From Bacteroidia bacterium (lineage in GTDB: Bacteria; Bacteroidota; Bacteroidia; Palsa-965), in the NCBI GenBank assembly GCA_025454955.1, contig JALONL010000029.1, forward strand, positions 1-64,000: a stretch of DNA of 64,000 nt, given 5' to 3'. Positions 42,716 to 51,925 of this stretch are shown in pieces (the first letter of the stretch is position 1; the number at the start of each line of letters is the position of its first letter). The notes beneath the pieces are model-generated. The model was given only the letters and a program-made list of their open reading frames with translations. It had not been told where the DNA came from and searched no databases. Position numbers and translations under genes: made by a program.

Positions 42716-44707
42716 ATGAAAATTCCCTACACAGTCCTTCGCCGGACAGGATTATTTGCTGCGTTTGCCGCTATGGCCGTGTTTAGCAGCAATGAGTTGA
42801 ATGCGCAGGCCACACAGGCCACCAACGCTATCCTGCCGACTTCATTTCTTGGCACTTCCAATACTGTTGATCTTCGCTTCCTCGGCAATAACGTAGAGCG
42901 AATGCGAATGAACAATAACCCTTTCAGTCCTAACTATGGTAACATTGGTATAGGAACAATTAACCCGCAAGCCAAACTTGAGGTAAATTCTACATTCCGG
43001 TTTAGCACTACCGGTGGTGCGCTTTTCTTTTCAGGCACTACTACCCGAACAGAAATGAGCACAAAAACAAGTCACGTGGAATTTGCCGGTCGTGAACTTG
43101 GCCATGTAATTGGTGAGGCCGCCGAAGAAAAATTTGATGCCTTCTGGATTGATACCGAAGTTGAAGGCAACCGACTTTTTACCGCAGCTTTTGCACATCG
43201 CGTGGGTATTAACACTAAAAAACCGCAGGCGTTGTTTGACGTTACCGGCGGTCAGATTGCACAGGTGCAAAGCGGCACCTTTGGCGACTTTACGGCCGCC
43301 GATCAGTGGATTGGCATTGGTGTGGCAGGCTCACCGAGTTTTCCCATCAGTTCTACCTATGGCCTTGGTGTGGTGCGCCAGTCGCGCCTGGCTACCTTTA
43401 GTCTGATTCAGAATCCGGTAACCACCAATCCCGATCTGATTATCAACTTCGGCACCAACACCGCCGCACCCGATCCGGCGCAGCGCATGTTTATCCGCAA
43501 TACCTTTATTAACAGCGCCACCGGCATTCCGCTCGACAAAAACCTGATGGTATTTGCACCCGGCGGCCGCGTGGGTGTAAACGCCGATCCGGGCCAGGTA
43601 GCATTCCTTGTGGATGCCACGCCCACAGCCAGCGATGCGGCTTTCCGCGCCATTACCGTAATTTCAAACGGTACTTTTGCAAACCCTGTGGCTGCCACAT
43701 TCTCGTCAATTGGACAGGAAGGCAACAGCACCATCAACCCGGGCAGCAACATTACCGGTTTGCGCGCACAAAACGGCGATGCAGGTTTCAATGCGCAGGT
43801 AAACGGCAACCAGGCTCAGATTACCTGGCAGGATCTTCAGTATGCCGGCCCCGTGGCTGCGGCTACCAATACACAGGATCGCCTCACTTTCAACTTCCGC
43901 AACAACCAGTCGGCAAACAACGCCAACAACCTCAAGGAAGTGGCCACCATTCTGGCCAACGGCCGTGTAGGCATTAACACTCCTGCCCCGCTCGATTTTG
44001 GTTGCTACAACCTGGGACCGAATGCCGGTATTTGTGCACCTATTTACCTTGATGTAAACGGCGGTATCCGTGCCGAAGGTTACTGGGCATTCTCCGATCA
44101 GCGCCTGAAGCAGAACATCGAAACCATCGAAAATCCGATGGCCAAAGTGATGCAGTTGCGCGGTACCACCTACACTTTCCGCGCCAACGAAAATATGGCG
44201 CTGCCCGGTGGCACACAGTATGGTTTTATTGCTCAGGAACTGGCTAAAGTAGTTCCCGAAGCAGTAACCGAAGACGGCAACACCGGTTTGTATCAGGTAA
44301 ACTACGATGCCATTATTCCGCTGCTCGTGGAAGGCATTAAAGCCCAGCAGACACAAATCGACTCGCTGCGCAACGTAATTGCGGCTTCACGTCCCGGCAC
44401 CGAAAACCTGCTTAACCCTGCCGGTGTAAACGGCGTGGGCATTCAGGGCGCACGTCTCGACCAGAACGCTCCCAATCCGTTTAACGTGTCAACCCGCATC
44501 ACCTACTCGGTGCCTGCCGGTGTAAGCACTGCACAGCTTAATGTATATGACCTTACCGGCAAACAAATCCGCAGCTTCGGCATTAACGGAAGCGGCGAAG
44601 GCAGCATGGACATTGCCGCCAACGAATTTGGCCCCGGCATTTACATTTACATGCTCGTGATCGACGGCAAAGAAGCCGCCAGCCGCAAAATGATTATCAC
44701 CGAATAA
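42716..44707 (+). CDS. Surface protein with peptidase S74 chaperone domain and T9SS sorting domain
   Basis: A 663-residue exported protein. A signal peptide (ending near SNELNAQA) is followed by a long beta-rich region with repeated VGINT-type phrases (GIGTINPQAKLEV, RVGINTKKPQALFDV, RVGINTPAP), typical of trimeric beta-solenoid tail-fibre stalks. Next is an S74 intramolecular chaperone domain (about 460-565): the autocleavage serine is in WAFSDQRLKQNIETIE, and YGFIAQELAKVVPEAV and YQVNYDAIIPLLVEGIKAQQ follow. The C-terminal 85 residues are a T9SS type A domain (NAPNPFNVSTRITYSVP through GIYIYMLVIDG). A trimeric autoprocessed surface fibre is the likely product. Cleavage at the serine would separate the sorting domain from the stalk. 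Confidence 0.88.
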   Translation: MKIPYTVLRRTGLFAAFAAMAVFSSNELNAQATQATNAILPTSFLGTSNTVDLRFLGNNVERMRMNNNPFSPNYGNIGIGTINPQAKLEVNSTFRFSTTGGALFFSGTTTRTEMSTKTSHVEFAGRELGHVIGEAAEEKFDAFWIDTEVEGNRLFTAAFAHRVGINTKKPQALFDVTGGQIAQVQSGTFGDFTAADQWIGIGVAGSPSFPISSTYGLGVVRQSRLATFSLIQNPVTTNPDLIINFGTNTAAPDPAQRMFIRNTFINSATGIPLDKNLMVFAPGGRVGVNADPGQVAFLVDATPTASDAAFRAITVISNGTFANPVAATFSSIGQEGNSTINPGSNITGLRAQNGDAGFNAQVNGNQAQITWQDLQYAGPVAAATNTQDRLTFNFRNNQSANNANNLKEVATILANGRVGINTPAPLDFGCYNLGPNAGICAPIYLDVNGGIRAEGYWAFSDQRLKQNIETIENPMAKVMQLRGTTYTFRANENMALPGGTQYGFIAQELAKVVPEAVTEDGNTGLYQVNYDAIIPLLVEGIKAQQTQIDSLRNVIAASRPGTENLLNPAGVNGVGIQGARLDQNAPNPFNVSTRITYSVPAGVSTAQLNVYDLTGKQIRSFGINGSGEGSMDIAANEFGPGIYIYMLVIDGKEAASRKMIITE

Positions 44708-44720
44708 TAATCGGTAAAGA

Positions 44721-44764
44721 AAAAAGAAGCCGGAGCAATTTTAAAATTGCTCCGGCTTCTTTTT
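44721..44764. terminator. Bidirectional terminator between convergent genes
   Basis: A nearly perfect 44-bp palindrome with arms of about 22 bp (AAAAAGAAGCCGGAGCAATT plus complement) around GCAATTTTAAAATTGC, with T-runs on both strands. It serves the S74/T9SS gene and the bacilliredoxin gene. Confidence 0.92.
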
Positions 44765-44779
44765 TACTGTTTTACCTGC

Positions 44780-45193
44780 TTAGCAAAACTCTGCATAAGC
44801 ACCTTTCAGGTGCTCGGCAATCATTTCGGCAGAGCGGCCTTCGATGTGGTGACGCTCGATGAAGTGTACCAGCTTACCGTCTTTAAACAATGCGATAGAC
44901 GGTGACGACGGCGGATAAGGCGCAAAATAACGGCGTGCCTGATTGGTGGCATCGGTATCGAAACCGGCAAACACGGTGGTTAATTTTGACGGCTTGTGCC
45001 CATCGCCCTGCAGCGACAGCTTAACACCCGGACGCGCAGCACCCGCTGCACAACCGCATACAGAATTTACTACTACAAGCACGGTGCCTTCTGTTTTCAC
45101 AGCGGCATCCACCTGCTCGGGTGAGGTGAGATCTTCGAAGCCCGCGTTCACCAGTTCGGCTTTCATGGGCATTACTAACTGAGGAGGATACAT
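44780..45193 (-). CDS. Bacilliredoxin, BrxA/BrxB (YphP/YqiW) family
   Basis: A 137-residue thioredoxin-fold cytoplasmic protein that removes bacillithiol (or a related thiol) from oxidised proteins. The family opening MYPPQLVMPMKAELVNAGFE and the active-site CGC motif in VNSVCGCAAGAARP (Cys46, Cys48) are present, as is the C-terminal PSSPSIALFKDGKLVHFIER. The ATG at 45193 is chosen because family members start MYPP; an upstream TTG is implausible. A perfect -7 box TATCTTTG lies on the minus strand at 45265-45258. Confidence 0.94.
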   Translation of the reverse strand: MYPPQLVMPMKAELVNAGFEDLTSPEQVDAAVKTEGTVLVVVNSVCGCAAGAARPGVKLSLQGDGHKPSKLTTVFAGFDTDATNQARRYFAPYPPSSPSIALFKDGKLVHFIERHHIEGRSAEMIAEHLKGAYAEFC

Positions 45194-45257
45194 TTTCTTA
45201 TTTCGGTTAAATGAAACCTGTGAAAGCCTGTTTACATATTGGGCTTTCGGGAGGCAG

Positions 45258-45265
45258 CAAAGATA
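45258..45265 (-). promoter_or_regulatory. -7 box of the bacilliredoxin gene
   Basis: On the minus strand TATCTTTG matches TAnnTTTG exactly, about 65 nt before the ATG, giving a 5' leader of roughly 60 nt. No TTAAC hexamer is at the operator position. Confidence 0.55.
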
Positions 45266-45332
45266 CAAACAAGTGCAGGAAATTGTTCTCCATCAAATGT
45301 ACAACCCTGTTAATCAACCCTTAAAACACAGG

Positions 45333-46280
45333 CTATTTACTTTTTGTAAAGTCTTTGTGCATTTCTTTACCCGAACTGTTCCAATAGGAATACATGAGCC
45401 TGCCTTTCACATCGGCCAGCGAAACAGGCCCGATATACCGGCTATCTCCCGAATTGTGCCGCGAATTTCCCACTAAATAATAATGTCCGAAAGGAACCAC
45501 ATAAGGTTCAATAGTAACAATAGACGTATCGACCGGCAAGTCAAACAGTGTAATGTGATGTTTGAAGCCATTGGGCAGGGTTTCGAGATAAACTTTTGCT
45601 TTGGCATGAGGAAGCGGGTAATCTTTATTTTGCGCTTCAGATACAAATTGCTGTGTACACTCTATACCATTAATATACAGAATATTGTTTTTTATTTCAA
45701 TTGTATCGCCCGGCAAACCCACCAGCGGCCATACATAACTCACCGACTCCATTTCAAATATTACAAAATCTCCATACTCAGGTTCCTTCTCTTCGTAGGC
45801 TCTTAAATCGGCCATGCTGTGATCGCCACTCATAAGATCAGGTTCGTTAGACGTGGAGGGAATCACAAAAGTCTGAAAACCTGTTATTTGATTTATATCT
45901 ACAAGAAAAGACAAGGTGATGAATGCTAAAAAAACTCCTGCATACACATACCATTTGTTGTACCTTTTCAACTCATACACCTTCCTTTTATTGGCCGAGA
46001 GAATGGCATCAATAAGCACTGTTATTCTAAACAGAAATTCAATAGCTATATATGCCACAAGTCCCTGATAGTTCACAAGAAATCGTCCTAAACCCAGCAG
46101 CACCGGAATAAGCAATGTAACAGCAAAACAAATAACCGCTTTGTTTACTTGTCCGTTATACACCTGCCCTAAACCCGGCATTACCAGAGAAAGTACAAAG
46201 GCAACGAGCGGATTTCGTTTTTTGAAGGGCGATGCAGCGGGTGGTGAAATTTGTTCCGGGGTAATTGTATCAATTTGCAT
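45333..46280 (-). CDS. Signal peptidase I homologue lacking the catalytic lysine
   Basis: A 315-residue membrane protein. The N-terminal part (about 22-130) has several hydrophobic segments, beginning with NPLVAFVLSLVMPGLGQVYN, a TM2/DUF5683-like pattern. The rest is an S26 signal peptidase domain. Box B reads IPSTSNEPDLMSGD, with nucleophile candidate Ser144 but Asn145 instead of the usual Met. Box D reads YVWPLVGLPGDTIEI: the position of the general-base Lys (usually xKRxxGLPGD) is Trp184. Box E GNSRHNSGDSRYIG is intact. The protein may be catalytically dead or use another base. The ATG at 46280 is preferred over an upstream start. It is a single-gene unit. Confidence 0.85.
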   Translation of the reverse strand: MQIDTITPEQISPPAASPFKKRNPLVAFVLSLVMPGLGQVYNGQVNKAVICFAVTLLIPVLLGLGRFLVNYQGLVAYIAIEFLFRITVLIDAILSANKRKVYELKRYNKWYVYAGVFLAFITLSFLVDINQITGFQTFVIPSTSNEPDLMSGDHSMADLRAYEEKEPEYGDFVIFEMESVSYVWPLVGLPGDTIEIKNNILYINGIECTQQFVSEAQNKDYPLPHAKAKVYLETLPNGFKHHITLFDLPVDTSIVTIEPYVVPFGHYYLVGNSRHNSGDSRYIGPVSLADVKGRLMYSYWNSSGKEMHKDFTKSK

Positions 46281-46384
46281 AAAAACAGGGCTGGCAAATA
46301 ACTGTTTGTTTACACCAAACAATATTAGCACAAACAGCAGCTATTGTTGCTGCCGGGCAAAAATTAATATTGCCCGAAATAAAA

Positions 46385-48436
46385 TTACTGAATAACCAAT
46401 TTCCGCGAAATCCGCTCACCCCCAAACACTGCCGTAAACACATATACCCCGGGAGCCACCGAATGCTGTTCGAGATTAATAATAATACGGCGTTCTCCGT
46501 TGGGCAGCGGAGAAATACTTCTCACCTCACGTCCCGAAACATCAGTAATAATAATCTGATCGGGGGCATTGTCGCGGTTGTATTCCAGAATCAACTGCTG
46601 TTCGGGCGAAAGCGGGTTGGGGAAGAGTAAAATGTCGGCGGGCACATCGGCCAGCGGAAACTGCACGGTGCGCACTTCGGAGAGTGAGCTTTGTCCGCTG
46701 TAGTCCACCTGCCGCAACCTGTACCACGAGAGGCCGGGGAGCGGGGCTGCATCGGTAAACGAGTAATACTGCGGCTGCGAGGAATTTCCGGCTCCGGCTG
46801 TCTGTCCAACTTTTACCCACTCCAGCCCATCGGCCGAGCGGAGAATGTCGAAACGGGCGTTGTTTTCTTCGCTGGCGGTGGTCCATTGCAGGAAGGCAGT
46901 TCGGTTTACAGGCTCGGCAGTAAATTCGAGCCAATGCACAGCCAGCGGGAGCAGGAGCTGCAACTGGGTAATACCGGCCGCAGGTGAAGCTGTGCCGCAG
47001 TTTGAAACGCCGTTGCCCGCTGTAATGCAGGGCAAAGTAGTAGCCGCAGTGGAGCCGCCGCATTGTGCAGGTACGGTACACACCATAGTTCCCGAGGCAC
47101 CGCTGGTTACATCGGTGGTAAGATTTGCGGGCGTGCTGGGGCCCATAATCCATACCAGGCCGCCGCCGCCACCACCGCCGGGGCCACGGCAAACGTTGTT
47201 GCTGGTGGCTGCATTGCCGCCGTTGCCGCCGCGTGCGGCCACAGTAATGGCATTACTGAAGGTGTTTACCTGAATAAGCACCACACCGCCGCCGCCGCCG
47301 CCACCCGCACCTTCGTTTCCGGTAGTGTTGGCCGGTGTGCCTCCGTTGGCGCGTATGGCATCGGTAAAACCCGAATTATTGGTGATGGTATTGGCCACAA
47401 TAATAATGATGCCGCCACCTGCCGCCCCGTTTGTGCCTCCCGGCCCGTTCTGCTGCCCCGAGCCGCCGCCGCCGCCAAAGAATATGCGGTTGTTGGAGGA
47501 GCCGGTGGTGAGTGCCACGCCGCCAAGACCGCCGGCCATTACGCCGGTGGTGGAATTGATGTCGGCCGGCACGCAGTTATCGGTTTGCAGCGGGCCGCTG
47601 GCTGTGGGCGAAGTGGCACAGGACGCGCCGGTATTGTTTCGGCGGTAGGTGCAATTGGTAAGCTGTCTGCCGCCCATGCCGCCTGCGCTGGCGTTGCTGC
47701 CACCACCGCCGCCGGCATTGTGCTCGCCTGCGCCGCCGCCGCCATTGGCCTGCGGGCCGCGACCATAATCGTTGGGAGCATCTTCGGCAATGCCTTCGCC
47801 TTTCTGGCCGTAAATGTATTCGTAGCAGGGCGTGGTGGTATTGGCCGCCCGAAAATCGGTAAAGTTGCACCAGGCACTGCCGTTTGAGGTACCCGGAATA
47901 ACGCCGCCACGAAAGCCCAGCGAACTGGCATCGATGCGAAAACCGGAATTAATGGTAAGTGTACCGTTTACCACCAGCGCAATTACACCGCCGCTGGTGC
48001 CATTCCACGCCGAAGCGGTAACGTTGCCGTTTACGTTTACATTGCTGTTGTACACCGGCACACGCACCAACTGTACATCGTTTGCCGCGCCGGGCGTATA
48101 ACTGCGCGTGGGTGCTGCCGTAAGCGTTACGGTGGTGCCGCCAGTTACCGAAGCCACAATGCCAAACTCGTAGTTGCCGGCATTGTTAAGCGCAGTTACC
48201 GTGCCGCAGGCTGAGGTATTGGTGGTATTCATGGTGGCACCCTTCATCTGAATAAGGAGCACACGATCGCCGGCAATAAACCCGGTATTGCTTACCACGG
48301 TAATTGCACTTCCGGCAATGCCATTTACACCGGTGGCGGTGTTTATGGTTCCGGAAATATTGGTTTGAGCCCGCAGCAACTGCAGGGCAAGCAGGAAGAA
48401 TACAAGAATGTATCCTTTAAGGAAACGGAGCGTCAT
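46385..48436 (-). CDS. Glycine-rich secreted protein with T9SS sorting domain
   Basis: A 683-residue exported protein with a signal peptide (ending ALQLLRAQ). The first 460 or so residues alternate glycine runs of 5-8 residues (GGGGGAGEHNAGGGGGSN, FFGGGGGSGQQNGPGG, AGGGGGGGVVLIQV, GPGGGGGGGLVWIMG) with short hydrophobic strands such as VIALVVNGTLTI and GIIIIVANTI. A repetitive solenoid with glycine loops is suggested. A C-terminal region (WLEFTAEPVNRTAFLQWTTA, an Fn3-like segment) leads to a type A T9SS domain (LFPNPLSPEQQLILEY through GVYVFTAVFGGE). The likely role is adhesion or surface matrix; no enzyme motif is seen. Confidence 0.82.
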   Translation of the reverse strand: MTLRFLKGYILVFFLLALQLLRAQTNISGTINTATGVNGIAGSAITVVSNTGFIAGDRVLLIQMKGATMNTTNTSACGTVTALNNAGNYEFGIVASVTGGTTVTLTAAPTRSYTPGAANDVQLVRVPVYNSNVNVNGNVTASAWNGTSGGVIALVVNGTLTINSGFRIDASSLGFRGGVIPGTSNGSAWCNFTDFRAANTTTPCYEYIYGQKGEGIAEDAPNDYGRGPQANGGGGAGEHNAGGGGGSNASAGGMGGRQLTNCTYRRNNTGASCATSPTASGPLQTDNCVPADINSTTGVMAGGLGGVALTTGSSNNRIFFGGGGGSGQQNGPGGTNGAAGGGIIIIVANTITNNSGFTDAIRANGGTPANTTGNEGAGGGGGGGVVLIQVNTFSNAITVAARGGNGGNAATSNNVCRGPGGGGGGGLVWIMGPSTPANLTTDVTSGASGTMVCTVPAQCGGSTAATTLPCITAGNGVSNCGTASPAAGITQLQLLLPLAVHWLEFTAEPVNRTAFLQWTTASEENNARFDILRSADGLEWVKVGQTAGAGNSSQPQYYSFTDAAPLPGLSWYRLRQVDYSGQSSLSEVRTVQFPLADVPADILLFPNPLSPEQQLILEYNRDNAPDQIIITDVSGREVRSISPLPNGERRIIINLEQHSVAPGVYVFTAVFGGERISRKLVIQ

Positions 48437-48769
48437 GGGGTCGTACGTTTGGGTTTACGGAAGCGGTGGTTCAGCTATTTCTTCCGGCAGTGATAAATCG
48501 GGGGATCATCAATTTGCTGCCCAATATTCACAAAATTAGGTAGTTAAATGGTTATTTCCCCGGAAAAGGTAATATTCACCACAAATACCTTCTTTTTGCT
48601 CTTTTTACGAAACTGAATTACAAAGAGTTACAACACAAAGCCGTTTTTTTACCACCTAACCTCATTTTAGGCGGGTTTATCAAGGTTCAGGTAATACGGC
48701 GATGCCTTTTTTTAACTTTGTTACTTACTCAACTCCGGCATTCCTACACGCTGCCGGGAATCTTATTTT
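48437..48769. promoter_or_regulatory. Divergent intergenic region with promoter of the M16 protease
   Basis: A perfect -7 box TAACTTTG at 48713-48720 gives a leader of about 45 nt before the ATG at 48770. The rest is AT-rich without visible gene or repeat. Confidence 0.5.
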
Positions 48770-51733
48770 ATGAAAAAGAACCTCTTTCTGCTTTTCGGAC
48801 TTTGTGCGGGTTTAACTCTTGCCGCGCAAAAACCCACAGGTGCAATGGCATCGCCCAAACTGCTCGAAAAAGTAACCACCAACGGTGCGGGTAAATTAGT
48901 TATTCCCTACGAAAAATATCAACTCGCCAACGGCCTCACCATCGTGGTACACGAAGATCATTCCGATCCGATTGCACACGTAAACGTTACCTACCACGTA
49001 GGTTCGGCGCGCGAAGTGGAAGGCCGTTCGGGCTTTGCGCATTTCTTCGAGCACATGATGTTTCAGGGCTCTGAGCATGTGGCCGATGAAGAACATTTTA
49101 AACTGGTAAATGAAGCTGGCGGATCGCTTAACGGCACCACCAACACCGACCGCACCAACTACTTCGAAACCGTTCCGGCCAACTACCTCGAACTGGCCCT
49201 CTGGCTCGAAGCCGACCGCATGGGCTTCCTGCTCGACTCGGTAACCCAGCGCAAGTTTGAAGTGCAGCGCGCCACGGTAAAAAACGAACGCGGACAGAAT
49301 TACGACAACCGCCCCTACGGCCTGGTGTTTGAAAAAATAAGCGCGGCCATGTATCCGCAAGGCCATCCGTACTCGTGGCTCACAATCGGCTATATCGACG
49401 ATCTGAACCGCGTGAATGTGGGCGATCTCAAAAACTTTTTCCTGCGCTGGTATGGCCCCAACAACGCCATTCTTACAGTGGCCGGCGATGTAAAAACGGC
49501 CGATGTGGTGAAACTGGCCGAGAAATATTTCGGTTCTATTCCGCGCGGCCCCGAAGTAAAAGACATGGCCAAAATGCCGGTGACTGTTGACCGCGACCGC
49601 TACATTTCTTACGAAGATGTAATTCGTTTGCCGCAGCTTTCCATTGCCCGTCCCGGCATCTGGAGCTGGCACACCGACGAGCCTGCGCTGGATGCGTTGT
49701 GCAATATTCTGTCGGAAGGAAAAGGCTCGGTGTTTTACGAAACATTTATCGAAAGCAAAGTGGCCGAACGCGCCAGCATGTACAGCTATGGGCAGGAACT
49801 TACCGGCGCCATCAATATCGACATACGCCCCTACCCCGGCCACTCGCTGCGCGAGGCCGACAGTTTGCTTGGCGTGGCTTTGCAGAAGTTCGAAAAACGC
49901 GGTGTTACCGACAACGACCTGCAGCGTTTCAAACTCTACATCGAATCGTATTTTCTCGACGTGATGAGCAGCGTGGAAGGCAAGGCCAGCACCATTGCTT
50001 CCTACGCCACCTTCAATGATAATCCGAACATGATTGCCAAAGATCTTGAGCGCTATCAGAAAGTGACCAAGGAAGATGTAATGCGTGTGTATAACCAATA
50101 CATCAAAGGCAAACCCGCAGTTATTCTGAGTGTGCTGCCCAAAGGCAAGAATGTGGCTCCGGTGCGTCCCGACAATTTCACGCCTCCCGTGTATCGCGTG
50201 GGCAGCGAAGAAAGTGCCGAGTACAAAAATCTCACCATGCGCAAAGCCACCGACAATTTCGACCGTTCGGCCAAACCCGTGCCCGGCGCCACACCAGCGG
50301 TAATGCCGCCGTCGATCTGGCGTGGCAGCTATGCCAACGGACTGAAAATGATTGGCACACAATCGACCGAAATTCCGCGTACGTTTATGCTGCTCAGTAT
50401 TTCGGCCGGTCACCGGCAGGAAGAGCCCGGCAAATCGGGCACGGCTTCTATGCTGGCCAAAATGATGGATCAATCGACCGAAAAGTACAGTGCCGCCTCG
50501 CTCGAAGAACAGCTCGAACTGCTGGGCAGCCAGGTAAGCATCAGTTCCGACGACGACGAAATTCAGATTTCCGTTACAAGTCTTACCCGCAATCTCGAAG
50601 CCACTTTGGCGCTGGTGGAAGAAAAGCTGCTTCACCCCAAATTCGACGCCGAAGAATTTGAGTTTGTGAAAAACGTGCAAATGGAAAATGCCCGCAACCT
50701 GAGCATTCAGCCGCGTTCCATGGCCTCGCTCATGTTTAACAAAACGGTGTACGGCCCCGGTCACATAAAAGCCTATCCGGCAGGCGGCACACCCGAAACC
50801 ATTGCATCCATTACGCTCGAAGACCTCAAACAATATCACCACAAAATGATTTCGCCAAACATTGCCCGCCTGGTGGTGGTGAGCGATCTCAATAAAGACG
50901 AGTTGATGAAGCGCACGGGATTCCTCGAAAAATGGACATCGACCGGCGTACAGATTAAAACCGATGCAAACATGGCCACCGTGCCCGCCGCCGGAAAAAC
51001 CACCATTTTCCTCTACGACAAACCCGATGCCGCACAGTCTGAAATCATCATCGGCCGCATTGGTCTGCCTTACGATGCGTTTGGCGAATACTATCTGGCA
51101 CAGATGATGAACTACCCACTGGGTGGCCATTTCAACAGCCGCATCAACCTCAACCTGCGCGAAAACAAAGGCTGGACTTACGGCGCACGCTCGGGCTTTG
51201 GAGGTACTTCGTTTACCGGCTCGTTCACCGCATCGGCCGGCGTAAAACGCGAAGCATCAGACAGCGCAGTGTATGAATTCGTAAACGAAATACGCAAGTA
51301 CGCCGAAAACGGAATCACCGAAGCCGAACTGGCCTACATGAAAAAATCAATTTCACAGGCCGAGGCGCTGCGCTACGAAGAGCCGTTCCAGAAACTCCTC
51401 TTCCTCAAACGCATCATCGACTACAACCTGCCCGACGATTACACGGTAAAACAAAACCAGATCCTGCAAAGCCTCACCAAAAAACAGGTGGACGAAATGG
51501 CCCGCAAATGGTTCAATCCCGATGAGCTTGTGATTTCGATGGTAGGCGACAAAGCCAAAATCGGCGACAGGCTGAAACGTCTTGGCTACAACATTGTGGA
51601 GATGGACAGCAACGGCAATCCCAAGCCCGTTGCCGAAGTGAAACCCGAAGAGAAGAAGCCGGAACCTGCGCCGGTGGCGCCGCCGGTAGAGAAGAAGAAA
51701 AAGAAGAAGCGGAAGTTCAGGGGGATGAATTGA
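48770..51733 (+). CDS. M16-family (pitrilysin-type) zinc protease, exported
   Basis: A 987-residue periplasmic or surface protease with a signal peptide (ending GLTLAAQ). Two M16 halves are present. The first has the inverted zinc motif HFFEH (His91, Glu94, His95) within GFAHFFEHMMFQGSEH and the distal glutamate in TVKNERGQNYDNRPYG, so it should be active. The second half (from about 520) lacks HXXEH, as is usual, and has the C-terminal NLRENKGWTYGARSGFGG that lines the chamber. The C-terminus ends in a proline/lysine-rich tail (EEKKPEPAPVAPPVEKKKKK), unusual for an exported protease. Oligopeptide degradation is the usual role. Confidence 0.93.
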   Translation: MKKNLFLLFGLCAGLTLAAQKPTGAMASPKLLEKVTTNGAGKLVIPYEKYQLANGLTIVVHEDHSDPIAHVNVTYHVGSAREVEGRSGFAHFFEHMMFQGSEHVADEEHFKLVNEAGGSLNGTTNTDRTNYFETVPANYLELALWLEADRMGFLLDSVTQRKFEVQRATVKNERGQNYDNRPYGLVFEKISAAMYPQGHPYSWLTIGYIDDLNRVNVGDLKNFFLRWYGPNNAILTVAGDVKTADVVKLAEKYFGSIPRGPEVKDMAKMPVTVDRDRYISYEDVIRLPQLSIARPGIWSWHTDEPALDALCNILSEGKGSVFYETFIESKVAERASMYSYGQELTGAINIDIRPYPGHSLREADSLLGVALQKFEKRGVTDNDLQRFKLYIESYFLDVMSSVEGKASTIASYATFNDNPNMIAKDLERYQKVTKEDVMRVYNQYIKGKPAVILSVLPKGKNVAPVRPDNFTPPVYRVGSEESAEYKNLTMRKATDNFDRSAKPVPGATPAVMPPSIWRGSYANGLKMIGTQSTEIPRTFMLLSISAGHRQEEPGKSGTASMLAKMMDQSTEKYSAASLEEQLELLGSQVSISSDDDEIQISVTSLTRNLEATLALVEEKLLHPKFDAEEFEFVKNVQMENARNLSIQPRSMASLMFNKTVYGPGHIKAYPAGGTPETIASITLEDLKQYHHKMISPNIARLVVVSDLNKDELMKRTGFLEKWTSTGVQIKTDANMATVPAAGKTTIFLYDKPDAAQSEIIIGRIGLPYDAFGEYYLAQMMNYPLGGHFNSRINLNLRENKGWTYGARSGFGGTSFTGSFTASAGVKREASDSAVYEFVNEIRKYAENGITEAELAYMKKSISQAEALRYEEPFQKLLFLKRIIDYNLPDDYTVKQNQILQSLTKKQVDEMARKWFNPDELVISMVGDKAKIGDRLKRLGYNIVEMDSNGNPKPVAEVKPEEKKPEPAPVAPPVEKKKKKKRKFRGMN

Positions 51734-51750
51734 TTTTTGTAATCGATAAG

Positions 51751-51788
51751 AAAAGCGTGCAGTGTGTTTATGCTGCACGCTTTTTTAG
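51751..51788 (+). terminator. Terminator after the M16 protease
   Basis: AAAAGCGTGCAG / CTGCACGCTTTT stem (51751-51762 with 51773-51784), 10-nt loop, then a T-run. A run of eight G lies in the following spacer (about 51839-51846). Confidence 0.88.
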
Positions 51789-51925
51789 TTGGTTGGAGGC
51801 TTCGCCTCGGCACGGTAACCGGGATGTTTTTTCTGTTTGGGGGGGGAAGTGTTTAAGTTTTCTTGAAAGGATTGAAGATGGCATTTACAGCGTAACAGAT
51901 GACGTGATACTGAACTAAGTAAAAA

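Noticed and set aside
47063-47887. Ala/Gly-rich plus-strand frame across the glycine-rich T9SS gene
   Set aside because: Created by GCC/GGC repeats complementary to glycine codons; the minus strand has signal peptide and sorting domain.
48896-51130. 744-codon open frame antisense to the M16 protease
   Set aside because: A shadow of a long, biased coding sequence. The protein has no coherent domain, while the plus strand encodes an intact M16 enzyme.
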